Below are positions 25,836-34,811 of a stretch of DNA of 64,000 nucleotides, one piece after another. The stretch lies in assembly GCF_005869225.1 (NCBI RefSeq), contig NZ_SWFP01000005.1:636681-700680 (forward strand), in the 5' to 3' direction. Position numbers and translations under genes: made by a program. Numbering within the stretch: the stretch's first letter is position 1; each line of letters begins with the position of its first letter. Source of the DNA: Dyadobacter bucti. GTDB taxonomy: Bacteria; Bacteroidota; Bacteroidia; Cytophagales; Spirosomataceae. Below the pieces are notes generated by a model that saw nothing but the letters and a program-made list of their open reading frames with translations, was not told the DNA's origin and did no database searches.

Positions 25836-27071
25836 ATGAAAAACGACTGGCTAGAAAAAGCGGAATCCATTCAGTTAGAGGCATATTTTTACGATTTACC
25901 TGACGAGCGGATCGCACGATATCCATTGCAAAACCGTGATGAGTCGAAGCTGCTGATTTATAAAGACGAAAAAATCAGTCATCAGCATTTTACGGATCTG
26001 CCTGCCGCTTTACCTTCCGGAACACTCCTCGTTTTCAACGATACCAAGGTGATTCCCGCCCGGGCATATTTTCAAAAAGACACTGGCGCAACCATTGAAA
26101 TCTTGCTTCTGCATCCTGAATCACCAAGCCGTGTGATCAGTGAAGCCATGATAGTAAAGCATTCCTGCGTCTGGGAATGTATGATCGGAAACAAAAAACG
26201 CTGGAAGCGAAATGATACGCTGACAACAGTTTTAGAGATGAATAGTCGGCAGGTCATTTTGAAAGTTGATTATGCCGACTATGAAAAAAATCATGTCAGA
26301 TTATCCTGGGATAAGGATCTGGTGTTTCTGGAAATCGTGCAGGCCCTAGGCGAAATCCCGCTGCCCCCTTATCTGAACCGGGAGACCGAAGAGGCTGACA
26401 AACAAACCTATCAGACTGTGTATGCAAATCACGACGGGGCGGTAGCCGCGCCTACTGCTGGGCTGCACTTCACAGAGAGGATATTTCAGCAATTGGAAGG
26501 AAAAGGAATACAAAAATCCTTTCTTACGCTTCATGTCGGAGCCGGTACATTCCAGCCGATTAAAGTAAGTTCGGTGACGGAGCACCGCATGCATTCGGAA
26601 CAGATCGTGTTTACCCGAAAAGTGATCGGCGAATTACTGGAAAATAGAAATATGATCGTGCCGGTCGGTACTACTTCCATGCGGTCGCTGGAAAGCCTGT
26701 ACTGGTTCGGCGTCAAACTCTACCGTTCGGAAACTGCCGAATTTCATATCGAAAAATTATACCCTTACCCTTTCGATGAGCACGAACTGCCTTCTGCCAA
26801 GGAATCGCTTCAAGCTATTGCAGATTATATGGATAGTTCTAAGCTTGATTTTTTAGTTGGGGAAACAGAGATTTTTATTTTTCCAGGCTATCAGTTCCGG
26901 TTATGTAAAGGGTTGATAACCAATTACCATCAGCCAGGATCGACTCTTATTTTACTTGTCGCAGCACTTGTTGGGGAACGCTGGAAAGGCATTTATTCGG
27001 AAGCAATGGATAATGGTTATCGGTTTCTGAGCTATGGCGACTCTTCTCTATTGTGGGCCCAGCAGAGCTAG
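25836..27071 (+). CDS. queA: S-adenosylmethionine:tRNA ribosyltransferase-isomerase
   Basis: The protein has 411 residues. QueA segments seen are FYDLPDERIARYPLQNRDES, LVFNDTKVIPARAYF, GEIPLPPYLNRETEEADKQT, HDGAVAAPTAGLHFTERIF, LHVGAGTFQPIKV and HRMHSEQI, then GLITNYHQPGSTLILLVAA near the end. It transfers the ribosyl part of S-adenosylmethionine to preQ1 at tRNA position 34, making epoxyqueuosine. The loop YLNRETEEADKQTYQTVYA is longer than the minimum but normal in Bacteroidota. No other queuosine genes are nearby. The start ATG lies 18 bases after the membrane protein gene. Confidence 0.94.
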   Translation: MKNDWLEKAESIQLEAYFYDLPDERIARYPLQNRDESKLLIYKDEKISHQHFTDLPAALPSGTLLVFNDTKVIPARAYFQKDTGATIEILLLHPESPSRVISEAMIVKHSCVWECMIGNKKRWKRNDTLTTVLEMNSRQVILKVDYADYEKNHVRLSWDKDLVFLEIVQALGEIPLPPYLNRETEEADKQTYQTVYANHDGAVAAPTAGLHFTERIFQQLEGKGIQKSFLTLHVGAGTFQPIKVSSVTEHRMHSEQIVFTRKVIGELLENRNMIVPVGTTSMRSLESLYWFGVKLYRSETAEFHIEKLYPYPFDEHELPSAKESLQAIADYMDSSKLDFLVGETEIFIFPGYQFRLCKGLITNYHQPGSTLILLVAALVGERWKGIYSEAMDNGYRFLSYGDSSLLWAQQS

Positions 27072-27119
27072 CAGGTTCGTTTTGCTATTTTTTGCGAATA
27101 TTATTGTAACTTGTTGTCT

Positions 27120-27737
27120 ATGAACTCAATTACGAATGATATGGGACACACACAAGTATCTGAAAAAAGATACACAGTAGAAGAATATCTTGAAATCGAA
27201 GAAAAAAGCGAAATCCGTCATGAATATTATGATGGAGAAATATTCGCTATGGCTGGGACGACCATGAACCATAATGACATTGTAGATAATGTCCGGACTC
27301 TTTTAAAAGATTTTTTTCGTCCTAAGGGGTGCCGAACTTTTGGTGAAAATATTAAACTGGAAGCTATAAAAAATTTCTACTATCCCTATCCAGACGTAAT
27401 CGTAACCTGCGCTCCGGAAGATATAAACGGTACCTACATTGTTCGTCAGCCTAGTATTTTGGTGGAAGTGTTATCCAAGTCTTCGGCAACTTATGATCGT
27501 GATTTTAAACTTCGTCGTTACAAAAACATTCCGTCTCTACAATATTACATGCTGGTTTCACAGTACGAATATTATGTAGAACTCTACACCCGCACAGATC
27601 AGCAGGACATCTGGGCGTATCAATCCTTTGAGAATCCTGACGCCGTTATTCATTTTGATCTTCTGGATCTTACAATGCCATTGGCGTCAATTTACGAAAA
27701 CATTGTGTTTGTAGCGGAAGAGGAAGAACTTAGATAG
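27120..27737 (+). CDS. Uma2-family (DUF820) putative endonuclease
   Basis: The ATG at 27120 gives 205 residues; a TTG three codons earlier is possible. The PD-(D/E)XK-like core is visible: YTVEEYLEIEEKSEIRHEYY, DGEIFAMAGTTMNHNDIVDN, FGENIKLEAIKNFYYPYPDV with the conserved aspartate and then ILVEVLSKSSATYDRDFKL, where E-V-L-S marks the active-site strand. Uma2 proteins are common multi-copy genes in Cytophagales and cyanobacteria; nuclease activity is predicted from the fold only. It converges on the GH43 gene with just four bases between their ends. Confidence 0.85.
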   Translation: MNSITNDMGHTQVSEKRYTVEEYLEIEEKSEIRHEYYDGEIFAMAGTTMNHNDIVDNVRTLLKDFFRPKGCRTFGENIKLEAIKNFYYPYPDVIVTCAPEDINGTYIVRQPSILVEVLSKSSATYDRDFKLRRYKNIPSLQYYMLVSQYEYYVELYTRTDQQDIWAYQSFENPDAVIHFDLLDLTMPLASIYENIVFVAEEEELR

Positions 27738-27741
27738 CTGA

Positions 27742-29517
27742 CTATCTGACACCAACAACTTCACTCATTTTTGAAACCCCGTTTTCATTAAACGCTTCAA
27801 TGGCGAAATAATAGGGCACACCTACGTTCAATGCCCTTAGTTCAAAGCCGTCCGGATCGTCGTGCCAGAATTGGTAAGTCTGGTATAATTTGTCCGGAGC
27901 GATTCCCCAGAGTATATTGTAGCCCGTTGCTCCCGGTACTTTTTGCCATTTCAGGTCTGCATTGCGCGTGTCTTTCTGACGGACAGCCGTGAATTTCCCT
28001 GGTGTTTCCGGTGCTTTTCCAAATCCATTCCCAAAAATCCTGAACTCGCTCACAGCAAGAAAAGTGGAGGCTACATAGATATGCTCATAACGCACATACC
28101 GGGCTCGTACAGGTTTGGGAAATTCAATGTAGGCGCAAGGCCGGTCACGTTTTGGTTGCTGCGAAAGATCGCTTGCCAAGTCCCATTTCTTGCCATCTTT
28201 TGACGTGAGTATCCTGAACTGCGTATATACTTTATCCGGATTGTTATCAAAAATGGTTGATTTGTAATCCGTGTAATTCACCTGAACAGCCTTTACCTCC
28301 TGTTCCTTTTCCAGATCAATGGTGAGCGTTTCGCCCGGTTTATTCTGTTTTGCTGCCCAGAAAGTCCTGGGATTCTCATCGGTAATTTTGGCCGCAGCCA
28401 TGGTATCCAGTACAGACGAAGCAGTCACGGGTTTTTTATAAGAAAGCAGCATCCAGCCGGTAAACAATTCATCGCCTTTTCCCTTCCATGTTTTATCTGC
28501 CGTTTTATGAGGGAAATCCCCGAAGCGGGTATTGGCAAACATTTGTCCATCTTTATCAAATCCTGCCGGATACCTCACAATCCTCCTTTCCATAGCCCAG
28601 TTCAGGCCGATCCACGAAGTACCTGTATTGTAATAATTCCCATAATTATCCTGAAAAGTATTGCCATGTCCGGCTCCGGTTGCAAATCCTCCCGGCTTGT
28701 AAGAAACCGGATTATAAGGAGCATAAGTAAAAGGCCCGAGCGGATCGTCACCAACATAAGTTCCGTTGGCATATACGTTGTATTCTGTCCCGGGTGCTCC
28801 ATATTGCAGATAGTACTTTCCCTTGTGTTTGGTCATCCAGGCACCTTCAGTAAAAGGTTTGAATGGGTCGGAATGGTTGGGGCCGAAACGTTCCCAGCCA
28901 TGTTCGTACTGATTGAGCCAGAACATGGCCTGGTACTGTGACTTGAAAGCCAGTTTTTTGGAATGATCCAGTTCGGCACCGAAAATCGGATACACATTGG
29001 AAGAGCCCCAGTACATAAACCAACGGTCGGTATCCGGATCGTGGAAAAGGGCCGGGTCCCAGGGGCCGATATCTTTGGGCAGACGTGGCGTCCAGCGATT
29101 ATAAAATTCCCAGATACCTGTCTCCGGAGCCACCGAATAGAGTATGGGCCGCTGTTCGAAAGTGGACTGAAACAAAAATAAGGTATCACTGACGGAGGCT
29201 GCTGCCGGCGCGCACATATCTTCAAATGGCCAGCGGTTGGCGGTCAGGTATTTCCAATTGACCATGTCTCTGGAATGCCAGTAGCCGCCGGAAATCGTTA
29301 CAAACAAAAAATACTCGCCTTTGTGATTGATAATGACCGGATCAGCACCCGAACGATAGCTGATCTTTTCATTCAGTTGCTCAAAATTATACTTGTAATC
29401 AATATCCATCGGATTACAGTAAGTGGACTGAGCACTGCCTCTCTGCACCGGAAGGATCAGAAGCAAGATAAAAAGTAGTGTGTAGCGCCCGAACATTGTT
29501 TGGAGGATTAGGTGCAT
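27742..29517 (-). CDS. Secreted family 43-like glycoside hydrolase with F5/8C and fibronectin III domains
   Basis: The 591-residue protein has a signal peptide ending RGSAQ (an ATG at 29496 would shorten its lead). Residues about 40-370 form a five-bladed propeller of the GH43 type: SGADPVIINHKGEYFLFV holds the base aspartate, GPWDPALFHDPDTDRWFMYW the second, and EGAWMTKHKGKYYLQYGAPG the acid glutamate. Residues about 375-500 are an F5/8 type C (discoidin) carbohydrate-binding domain (YVRYEHIYVASTFLAVSEFRI, split at RYEHIYVA). The last 90 residues are a fibronectin III-like module. It acts outside the inner membrane on plant or host glycans; linkage is unknown. It stands alone. Confidence 0.82.
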   Translation of the reverse strand: MHLILQTMFGRYTLLFILLLILPVQRGSAQSTYCNPMDIDYKYNFEQLNEKISYRSGADPVIINHKGEYFLFVTISGGYWHSRDMVNWKYLTANRWPFEDMCAPAAASVSDTLFLFQSTFEQRPILYSVAPETGIWEFYNRWTPRLPKDIGPWDPALFHDPDTDRWFMYWGSSNVYPIFGAELDHSKKLAFKSQYQAMFWLNQYEHGWERFGPNHSDPFKPFTEGAWMTKHKGKYYLQYGAPGTEYNVYANGTYVGDDPLGPFTYAPYNPVSYKPGGFATGAGHGNTFQDNYGNYYNTGTSWIGLNWAMERRIVRYPAGFDKDGQMFANTRFGDFPHKTADKTWKGKGDELFTGWMLLSYKKPVTASSVLDTMAAAKITDENPRTFWAAKQNKPGETLTIDLEKEQEVKAVQVNYTDYKSTIFDNNPDKVYTQFRILTSKDGKKWDLASDLSQQPKRDRPCAYIEFPKPVRARYVRYEHIYVASTFLAVSEFRIFGNGFGKAPETPGKFTAVRQKDTRNADLKWQKVPGATGYNILWGIAPDKLYQTYQFWHDDPDGFELRALNVGVPYYFAIEAFNENGVSKMSEVVGVR

Positions 29518-29618
29518 AAAAATCTTTTAATTATGCTAAAATAGACACTTTCCTGATAATATGTTCAGCTGAAATTTAAAACTGCCTTGTTTGGAAAGTA
29601 TTTGAAACCTATAAAGTT

Positions 29619-29626
29619 TACCTTTG
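29619..29626 (+). promoter_or_regulatory. -7 promoter element of tyrS
   Basis: TACCTTTG is an exact TAnnTTTG match 35 bases before the tyrS ATG. The nearest TTG upstream is 25 bp away, longer than usual. Confidence 0.45.
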
Positions 29627-29660
29627 CGGTTCTGTTTTTGAAATAAGAAATAATATAAAA

Positions 29661-30962
29661 ATGACGATTGATTTTATAGAGGAATTGCGGTGGCGCGGCA
29701 TGCTGCACGACATGATGCCGGGAACGGATGAGCAACTGAGAAAAGAAATGACATCCGGATATATTGGTTTCGATCCCACGGCTTCTTCGCTGCATATCGG
29801 AAATCTGGCGACCATTATGCTTCTCGTACATTTTCAGAGGGCCGGGCACAAGCCTTTTGCTTTGGTAGGTGGTGCCACCGGCATGATCGGCGACCCTTCT
29901 TTCAAAGCTTCCGAACGGTCATTCCTGGATGAAGACACGCTGCGTTTCAATCAGGAAGGTATCCGTAAGCAACTCGAACAATTCCTGGATTTTGATTGCG
30001 GCGCAAATTCGGCCGAAATGGTCAATAATTATGATTGGTTTAAGGAAATGGGTTTTCTGCAGTTTCTTCGGGAAGCGGGCAAGTTCCTGAGCGTCAATTA
30101 TATGATGTCAAAAGATTCGGTTAAAAAGCGCCTTGAAACGGGTATATCTTTTACCGAATTCTCCTACCAGCTTTTGCAGGGCTACGATTTTTATCATTTA
30201 TATAAAAATAAAAACGTCCGTCTGCAGATGGGCGGCTCCGACCAGTGGGGCAATATTACGACCGGTACTGAGATCATCCGGCGCAAAGAAGGTGATGAAG
30301 AAGGTTATTTTAAAGCCTACGCACTGACAACGCCGCTGCTCACCAAGTCTGACGGTTCGAAATTCGGGAAAAGCGAAGGCGGAAATATCTGGTTGGATCC
30401 GGAAAAAACCTCGCCCTACGAATTTTATCAATTCTGGCTGAGCCAGAGCGATGAGGATTCACCGCGCTATCTAAGGGTTTTTTCTTTTAGGTCCCAAACA
30501 GAAATTGAGGAGTTGGAAAAGCAGCACGCTGAGGCGCCGCATTTGCGTATTATGCAAAAAGCACTTGCAGCAGAGCTTACGATCCGGATACATTCGGAAA
30601 AAGCCTACCAATTGGTGTTGAAAGCTTCCGAGGTTTTATTCGGGAAAGCTACGCTCGAAACTTTGCAGAGCATTGCGCTGGATGAATTTGATACGATTTT
30701 TGACGGTGTTCCGCAGACTGAAATTACACGCCAGGAATGGAACGAATGTTCTAACATTACCGATTTGATCTCGACCGTGACGCGATCGGAGGTTTACGCT
30801 TCCAAGGGCGAGGCACGCCGGGCCATTCAGCAAAATGCGGTGAGTGTGAATAAAATAAAAGTTACTTCAGCAGAGCAGGCATTAGGAGATTTCAGCCTTT
30901 TGCAGGATCGTTTTCTGCTGATTTCAAAAGGTAAGAAAAACCATTTGATCAAGGTGGTCTAG
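29661..30962 (+). CDS. tyrS: Tyrosyl-tRNA synthetase
   Basis: The protein has 433 residues, normal for bacterial TyrRS. The class I HIGH motif appears as SSLHIGNLATIMLL, the tyrosine pocket as VGGATGMIGDPSFKA and YQLLQGYDFYHLY with QMGGSDQWGNITTGTE, and the KMSKS loop as KFGKSEGGNIWLD. The C-terminal 65 residues (about 365-430) form an S4 RNA-binding domain (SKGEARRAIQQNAVSVNKIK). It charges tRNA-Tyr. It starts at an ATG after a well-placed promoter box and is followed by a structured repeat that may end its transcript. Confidence 0.96.
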   Translation: MTIDFIEELRWRGMLHDMMPGTDEQLRKEMTSGYIGFDPTASSLHIGNLATIMLLVHFQRAGHKPFALVGGATGMIGDPSFKASERSFLDEDTLRFNQEGIRKQLEQFLDFDCGANSAEMVNNYDWFKEMGFLQFLREAGKFLSVNYMMSKDSVKKRLETGISFTEFSYQLLQGYDFYHLYKNKNVRLQMGGSDQWGNITTGTEIIRRKEGDEEGYFKAYALTTPLLTKSDGSKFGKSEGGNIWLDPEKTSPYEFYQFWLSQSDEDSPRYLRVFSFRSQTEIEELEKQHAEAPHLRIMQKALAAELTIRIHSEKAYQLVLKASEVLFGKATLETLQSIALDEFDTIFDGVPQTEITRQEWNECSNITDLISTVTRSEVYASKGEARRAIQQNAVSVNKIKVTSAEQALGDFSLLQDRFLLISKGKKNHLIKVV

Positions 30963-31014
30963 ATAAAATAAGCAAAGAAAAGAAGCCAAAAGGGCTGAAA
31001 TTATTGTAAAACGG

Positions 31015-31053
31015 AACCCCGACGGGGTGGCATAATGTCACCCCGTCGGGGTT
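31015..31053. repeat. Nested palindromic element, probable terminator
   Basis: AACCCCGACGGGGTG (31015-31029) pairs perfectly with CACCCCGTCGGGGTT (31039-31053) around a nine-base loop. Each arm is itself an imperfect palindrome (CCCCGaCGGGG), so a branched structure is possible. It sits 54 bases after the tyrS stop and resembles dispersed elements of this phylum. Confidence 0.7.
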
Positions 31054-31164
31054 TTCGGCTCTTGATACTATTTCCTTCTATAATAATTTCATCCCTTTGG
31101 GATTAGGATGGTCGCATAGTTAGATGGATTTTCAGAAATATAAAATTCTCCCTTTTTGAAAGTC

Positions 31165-31977
31165 TTAGCTTTTCCCTGAAAATGTATTCAAAATCGGCGA
31201 AGCGGCCGGGTTATATTGGTACGATTGCCAGGTTTCGTCTTCATAAATCTCCACCACGCGGTAACCTTTATAGGCCGTTCCCCAGTTTCCTCCGAAATGC
31301 CCGTCGAAAAAATAAGGCTTTTTGCCGTACATTTTGGTACTGTCCTGATCGTGGTCGTGGCCGTTGAAAATGGCTTTGAGGTTGGGCGTGTTTTCAAACA
31401 GGTCAATCACTTCCTTGCATTCGATGCCGTGCGTGGTCCACTTGGCAGGAGTAATGTGCAGAAATATAAAAATTCCCTTTTTGTCGCTGTACTTGGCGAT
31501 TTCGGTTTTCAGCCAGTTTGCATCCGGACATATGTACTCCCCTTTTTCGTTCGAAGTATCGCCCACAACGAATGCATATTCTCCTTTTGAGAAACTGTGG
31601 TTAGTAGGATAGCCCCATGTACTTTGCCAGACATCAAGCCCGACTTTGTCGTGATTTCCGCGGCTTACATAATAGGGTACCCTAAGATTCCCCAGTGTGC
31701 TTTTGAAATCGTAAAGCAATGTTGGATCATCGTGAATAAGGTCCCCGTTGAAAAATATGAAATCAACGCCTTTCTGTAATTTTTCCCTGTTTACCCAACT
31801 GATCAAATCCGCGTGAAATGCTTTGAAATCGGTGTTCGGCTGTCCGTAATGGCCGTCGGAGGCGACGATAAACCGCATGGACATTCTGGCTGCCGGGGTA
31901 TTGGTGTACTCAGAAAAATAGGAAATTCCCGGTATAGCCGGAATAAGTTTCAGAAATGAGCGTCTTTTAAAATTCAT
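31165..31977 (-). CDS. Secreted calcineurin-like metallophosphoesterase
   Basis: The ATG at 31977 gives 270 residues beginning MNFKRRSFLKLIPA, a twin-arginine-like export signal (RRSFLK). The phosphoesterase motifs follow in order: VASDGHYG, FFNGDLIHDD, VSRGNHDKVG, LHITPAKW and FNGHDHDQ, giving the residues for a two-metal centre. The enzyme hydrolyses phosphate mono- or diesters outside the cytoplasm; the substrate is unknown. A TATTTTTG element (minus strand, 32031-32024) lies 47 bases before the ATG. The gene is divergent from recX. Confidence 0.87.
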   Translation of the reverse strand: MNFKRRSFLKLIPAIPGISYFSEYTNTPAARMSMRFIVASDGHYGQPNTDFKAFHADLISWVNREKLQKGVDFIFFNGDLIHDDPTLLYDFKSTLGNLRVPYYVSRGNHDKVGLDVWQSTWGYPTNHSFSKGEYAFVVGDTSNEKGEYICPDANWLKTEIAKYSDKKGIFIFLHITPAKWTTHGIECKEVIDLFENTPNLKAIFNGHDHDQDSTKMYGKKPYFFDGHFGGNWGTAYKGYRVVEIYEDETWQSYQYNPAASPILNTFSGKS

Positions 31978-32099
31978 GATCAATCGGGGTTCGGCGGGTT
32001 AGGTTCGGGGTGTTACATTATTCCAAAAATAGTTATTCATCAGGGATATTTTCTTTATTCTTGCATCTTGTTAATAATATTTAATACTAAAAAACAATC

Positions 32100-32552
32100 A
32101 TGGACAGGCTTATCCTGCAAAAGGCAGCTTCTTATTGTGCTTACCAGGAAAGGACGCAGGATGAGGTGAGGCAGCGGCTGAAAAAGTGGAATGTGTGGGG
32201 CGAAGAAGCCGATGAACTGATTGCGGAGTTGATTTCAATGAATTACCTGAGTGAAGAACGTTTTGCAAAAACCTACGCAGGCGGAAAGTTCAGGATCAAG
32301 AATTGGGGGAGAATGAAAATCAGGCAGGAGCTCCATCGCCGCGGTCTGAGCGAATACAGTATTGAAAAAGGAATGAACGAAATTGAAGATGCAGCTTATT
32401 TGTCCGGCCTGAAGGAAATCCTGACCAAGAAAAAAGCATTACTTTCCAAAACGGAGACGGATGCTTTCAAGCTAAAACAAAAACTGGCCCGGTTTGCCCT
32501 GGGGAAAGGTTACGAAAGCGAGTTGGTTTGGAAGGAGTTGGAGAATTTATGA
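32100..32552 (+). CDS. recX: RecX-family regulator of RecA
   Basis: The 150-residue protein is all-helical with three repeats of three helices. Diagnostic segments are AASYCAYQERTQDEVRQRLK, AELISMNYLSEERFAKTYAG and WGRMKIRQELHRRGLSEYSI. RecX binds RecA filaments and limits their activity in recombination and SOS signalling. recA itself is not in the window. The stop codon is followed at once by a long hairpin. Confidence 0.9.
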   Translation: MDRLILQKAASYCAYQERTQDEVRQRLKKWNVWGEEADELIAELISMNYLSEERFAKTYAGGKFRIKNWGRMKIRQELHRRGLSEYSIEKGMNEIEDAAYLSGLKEILTKKKALLSKTETDAFKLKQKLARFALGKGYESELVWKELENL

Positions 32553-32619
32553 ATGTCTGCCTGAGCGGAGTTGAACTCCTTCGACCGCCGGGCGGCCCCG
32601 TTCGCTCGGGCAGACATTC
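32551..32619. repeat. Three-way inverted repeat between recX and nrdB
   Basis: GAATGTCTGCCTGAGCG (32551-32567) pairs with CGCTCGGGCAGACATTC (32603-32619), 16 of 17 positions plus one G-T pair. Inside lie two perfect small hairpins: GGAGTTGAACTCC (32567-32579) and CCGCCGGGCGG (32585-32595). It can act as a terminator for both convergent genes and looks like a dispersed intergenic element. Confidence 0.75.
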
Positions 32620-32629
32620 TTTTCGCCTT

Positions 32630-33625
32630 TTAAAAATCAGAATCAAACGAAATTTTGTGGCCGGAATCTTTGTCTTTAACCCCGCTCATCACCCCGGCTT
32701 TCTGGTATTCACCGACACGTTTTTCGAAGAAATTGGTTTTTCCCGGAAGTGAGATCAGTTCCATAAAATCAAAAGGATTGGCCGAACCGAATTGTTTCGG
32801 ACATCCGAGCCTTTCCAGCCAGAAGTCCGCAATGTATTCGATGTACTGGTTCATCAACTCGGCGTTCATTCCGATCAGGGAAACCGGTAAAGCATCCGTG
32901 ACAAATTCCTGCTCGATTCTCACGGCATCCATCATAATCTCGATAACTCTCTCCTGTGGCAGCTGGTTAACGATGTGTCTGGTGTAGAGCAAACATGCAA
33001 ACTCGCAATGCAAACCTTCGTCCCGTGAGATCAGCTCGTTAGAGAAGGACAATCCGGGCATCAGGCCACGTTTTTTCAGCCAGAAAATAGAGCAGAAAGA
33101 ACCCGAGAAGAAGATACCTTCCACTGCTGCAAAAGCAATGATCCTCTCGGCAAAAACGGGGCTGTTGATCCATTTCAATGCCCATTCGGCTTTTTTCTGA
33201 ACACACGGAATCGTGTCGATAGCCCGTAGCAAATGGTCTTTTTCAACAGGATCTTTGATATAAGTATCGATCAGCAAGGAATATGTTTCGGAATGGATAT
33301 TCTCCATCGCGATCTGGAATCCGTAAAAACACTTGGCTTCTGCATATTGTACTTCGCTCAGAAAGTTGACAGCGAGGTTTTCGTTCACAATACCATCAGA
33401 AGCAGCAAAAAAGGCAAGCACGTGTGATATAAAATGCCTCTCACCGTCGTTCAGGTTCTCCCAGTCCTTCTGATCCTGGGACAAATCTATTTCCTCTGCC
33501 GTCCAGAATGAAGCTTCGTGCCGCTTGTACATTTCCCAGATATCAGAATGTTTGATCGGGAATAAAACAAAACGCAACGGATCTTCTATCAACAGGGGTT
33601 CCTGCCTGGTAAGTTCTTGTGACAT
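32630..33625 (-). CDS. nrdB: Class Ia ribonucleotide reductase, beta subunit
   Basis: The 331-residue protein is the R2 subunit of the eukaryote-like class Ia type. Metal-ligand segments are FWTAEEIDLSQD, EAKCFYGFQIAMENIHSETY (with the tyrosyl-radical residue as the last Y) and SRDEGLHCEFACLLY. The C-terminus ends ISFDSDF, the acidic and aromatic tail that docks on the alpha subunit. With NrdA (encoded at 61 kb in this window) it converts ribonucleoside diphosphates to deoxyribonucleotides. It is not beside nrdA. A good promoter lies about 80 bases upstream. Confidence 0.95.
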   Translation of the reverse strand: MSQELTRQEPLLIEDPLRFVLFPIKHSDIWEMYKRHEASFWTAEEIDLSQDQKDWENLNDGERHFISHVLAFFAASDGIVNENLAVNFLSEVQYAEAKCFYGFQIAMENIHSETYSLLIDTYIKDPVEKDHLLRAIDTIPCVQKKAEWALKWINSPVFAERIIAFAAVEGIFFSGSFCSIFWLKKRGLMPGLSFSNELISRDEGLHCEFACLLYTRHIVNQLPQERVIEIMMDAVRIEQEFVTDALPVSLIGMNAELMNQYIEYIADFWLERLGCPKQFGSANPFDFMELISLPGKTNFFEKRVGEYQKAGVMSGVKDKDSGHKISFDSDF

Positions 33626-33705
33626 AATTAGTTTAGCTTTTAACGGGGATCAGATTTATAAAAATTTTGACAAGCCCTGGTAGTGAGGGCGTTTTTGAAG
33701 TAAAA

Positions 33706-33736
33706 CAAATCTACACGCTTTGCGCTGAAAATTCAA
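33706..33736 (-). promoter_or_regulatory. Promoter of nrdB
   Basis: On the minus strand TTG (33736-33734), a 20-bp spacer and TAGATTTG (33713-33706) match the Bacteroidota housekeeping consensus exactly. The -7 box is 81 bases before the ATG. No repeat resembling an NrdR box was recognised. Confidence 0.65.
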
Positions 33737-33792
33737 GGAGAAACATAGCAAATTGATATTCTTATTTAGAAAAATTCTTTTGTAGAATACTT

Positions 33793-33800
33793 TAACTTTG
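33793..33800 (+). promoter_or_regulatory. -7 promoter element of the glycosyltransferase operon
   Basis: TAACTTTG matches TAnnTTTG exactly and is 66 bases before the TTG start. No TTG at -33 was seen. Confidence 0.4.
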
Positions 33801-33866
33801 TTGGAGCCAATCCGTTGATCCGGACGCAAAAAAACACCCCCGCTCAAAAATTTAAACATTACAAAA

Positions 33867-34751
33867 TTGAAGATTTCAGGCTTTACAATTATCAGAAATG
33901 CAATCCAGAACGACTACCCGATTGTCGAAGCCATTACCTCTATTCTTCCGGTTGTGGACGAAATGCTCGTCAGTGTTGGTCATAGCGACGATGATACATT
34001 AAGCCTGATCCGTGCCATTCCATCCGATAAAATCAGGATCGTCGAATCCGAATGGGACATGTCCCTGCGTGCCGGCGGGCGGGTTCTGGCCGTAGAAACA
34101 GACAACGCGCTGAAACAGATATCGCCCGATACGGACTGGGCTTTTTATATACAGGGTGATGAAGTCGTTCACGAAAAATACCACCAGGCCATTCTTGATT
34201 CCTGCGAGCGCTATGTCGATGATAGGCGGGTGGAGGCTTTGCTTTTTGATTATCTCCATTTTTACGGAACTTACGATTATGTAGGGGACAGCCGGAAATG
34301 GTACAGGCGGGAGATCAGGATTATCCGCAATGAAAACAAACTTGAAAACCCGCAGATCTCTGCTTTCCGTGATGCGCAGGGATTCAGGAAAGGGCGTACG
34401 AAGTTGAATGTCAAACATTCGGGTGCGGCAGTTTATCATTATGGCTGGGTGAAAAGCCCGGTGCAGATGAAAACAAAGATGAAGAACGTGAGCCGGTTCT
34501 GGAACGATGACAAGGAATGGGAGAAAATCCTTAAATCGGAGGATTTCTTCGACTACGGAGAATTTGATTCATTGAAATTATTTGAAGGCACACACCCTGC
34601 CGTGATGAAAGAAAGGATTGCCCGGCAAACCTGGAAAGTACAGCTGGATACGTCCAAAAAGAAGTTTCGTCTGAAAGATGCCCTATTATATTGGTTTGAA
34701 AAGAAGACCGGAAGGCGGTTGTTTGAATTCCGTAATTACCGGTTTGTCTGA
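33867..34751 (+). CDS. Glycosyltransferase family 2-like protein
   Basis: This 294-residue frame starts with TTG, which is supported because it leads straight into KISGFTIIRNAIQNDYPIVE, the standard opening of this family, and there is no upstream ATG. The GT-A fold shows the nucleotide-sugar segment VDEMLVSVGHSDDDT and an acidic metal site in WAFYIQGDEVVHEKYH. It lacks membrane helices, so it works in the cytoplasm or at the inner face of the membrane, transferring a sugar to an unknown acceptor. A GT-C-like membrane protein follows 60 bases later on the same strand. Confidence 0.83.
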   Translation: MKISGFTIIRNAIQNDYPIVEAITSILPVVDEMLVSVGHSDDDTLSLIRAIPSDKIRIVESEWDMSLRAGGRVLAVETDNALKQISPDTDWAFYIQGDEVVHEKYHQAILDSCERYVDDRRVEALLFDYLHFYGTYDYVGDSRKWYRREIRIIRNENKLENPQISAFRDAQGFRKGRTKLNVKHSGAAVYHYGWVKSPVQMKTKMKNVSRFWNDDKEWEKILKSEDFFDYGEFDSLKLFEGTHPAVMKERIARQTWKVQLDTSKKKFRLKDALLYWFEKKTGRRLFEFRNYRFV

Positions 34752-34811
34752 AAAACCCAAATTACTCAATACCCTGAATCAACGTTCCTTTACTGAATAC
34801 ACTTTTACTCA

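Noticed and set aside
33656..33859. A 67-residue minus-strand frame upstream of nrdB
   Set aside because: It covers the well-formed nrdB promoter and has an unlikely composition.
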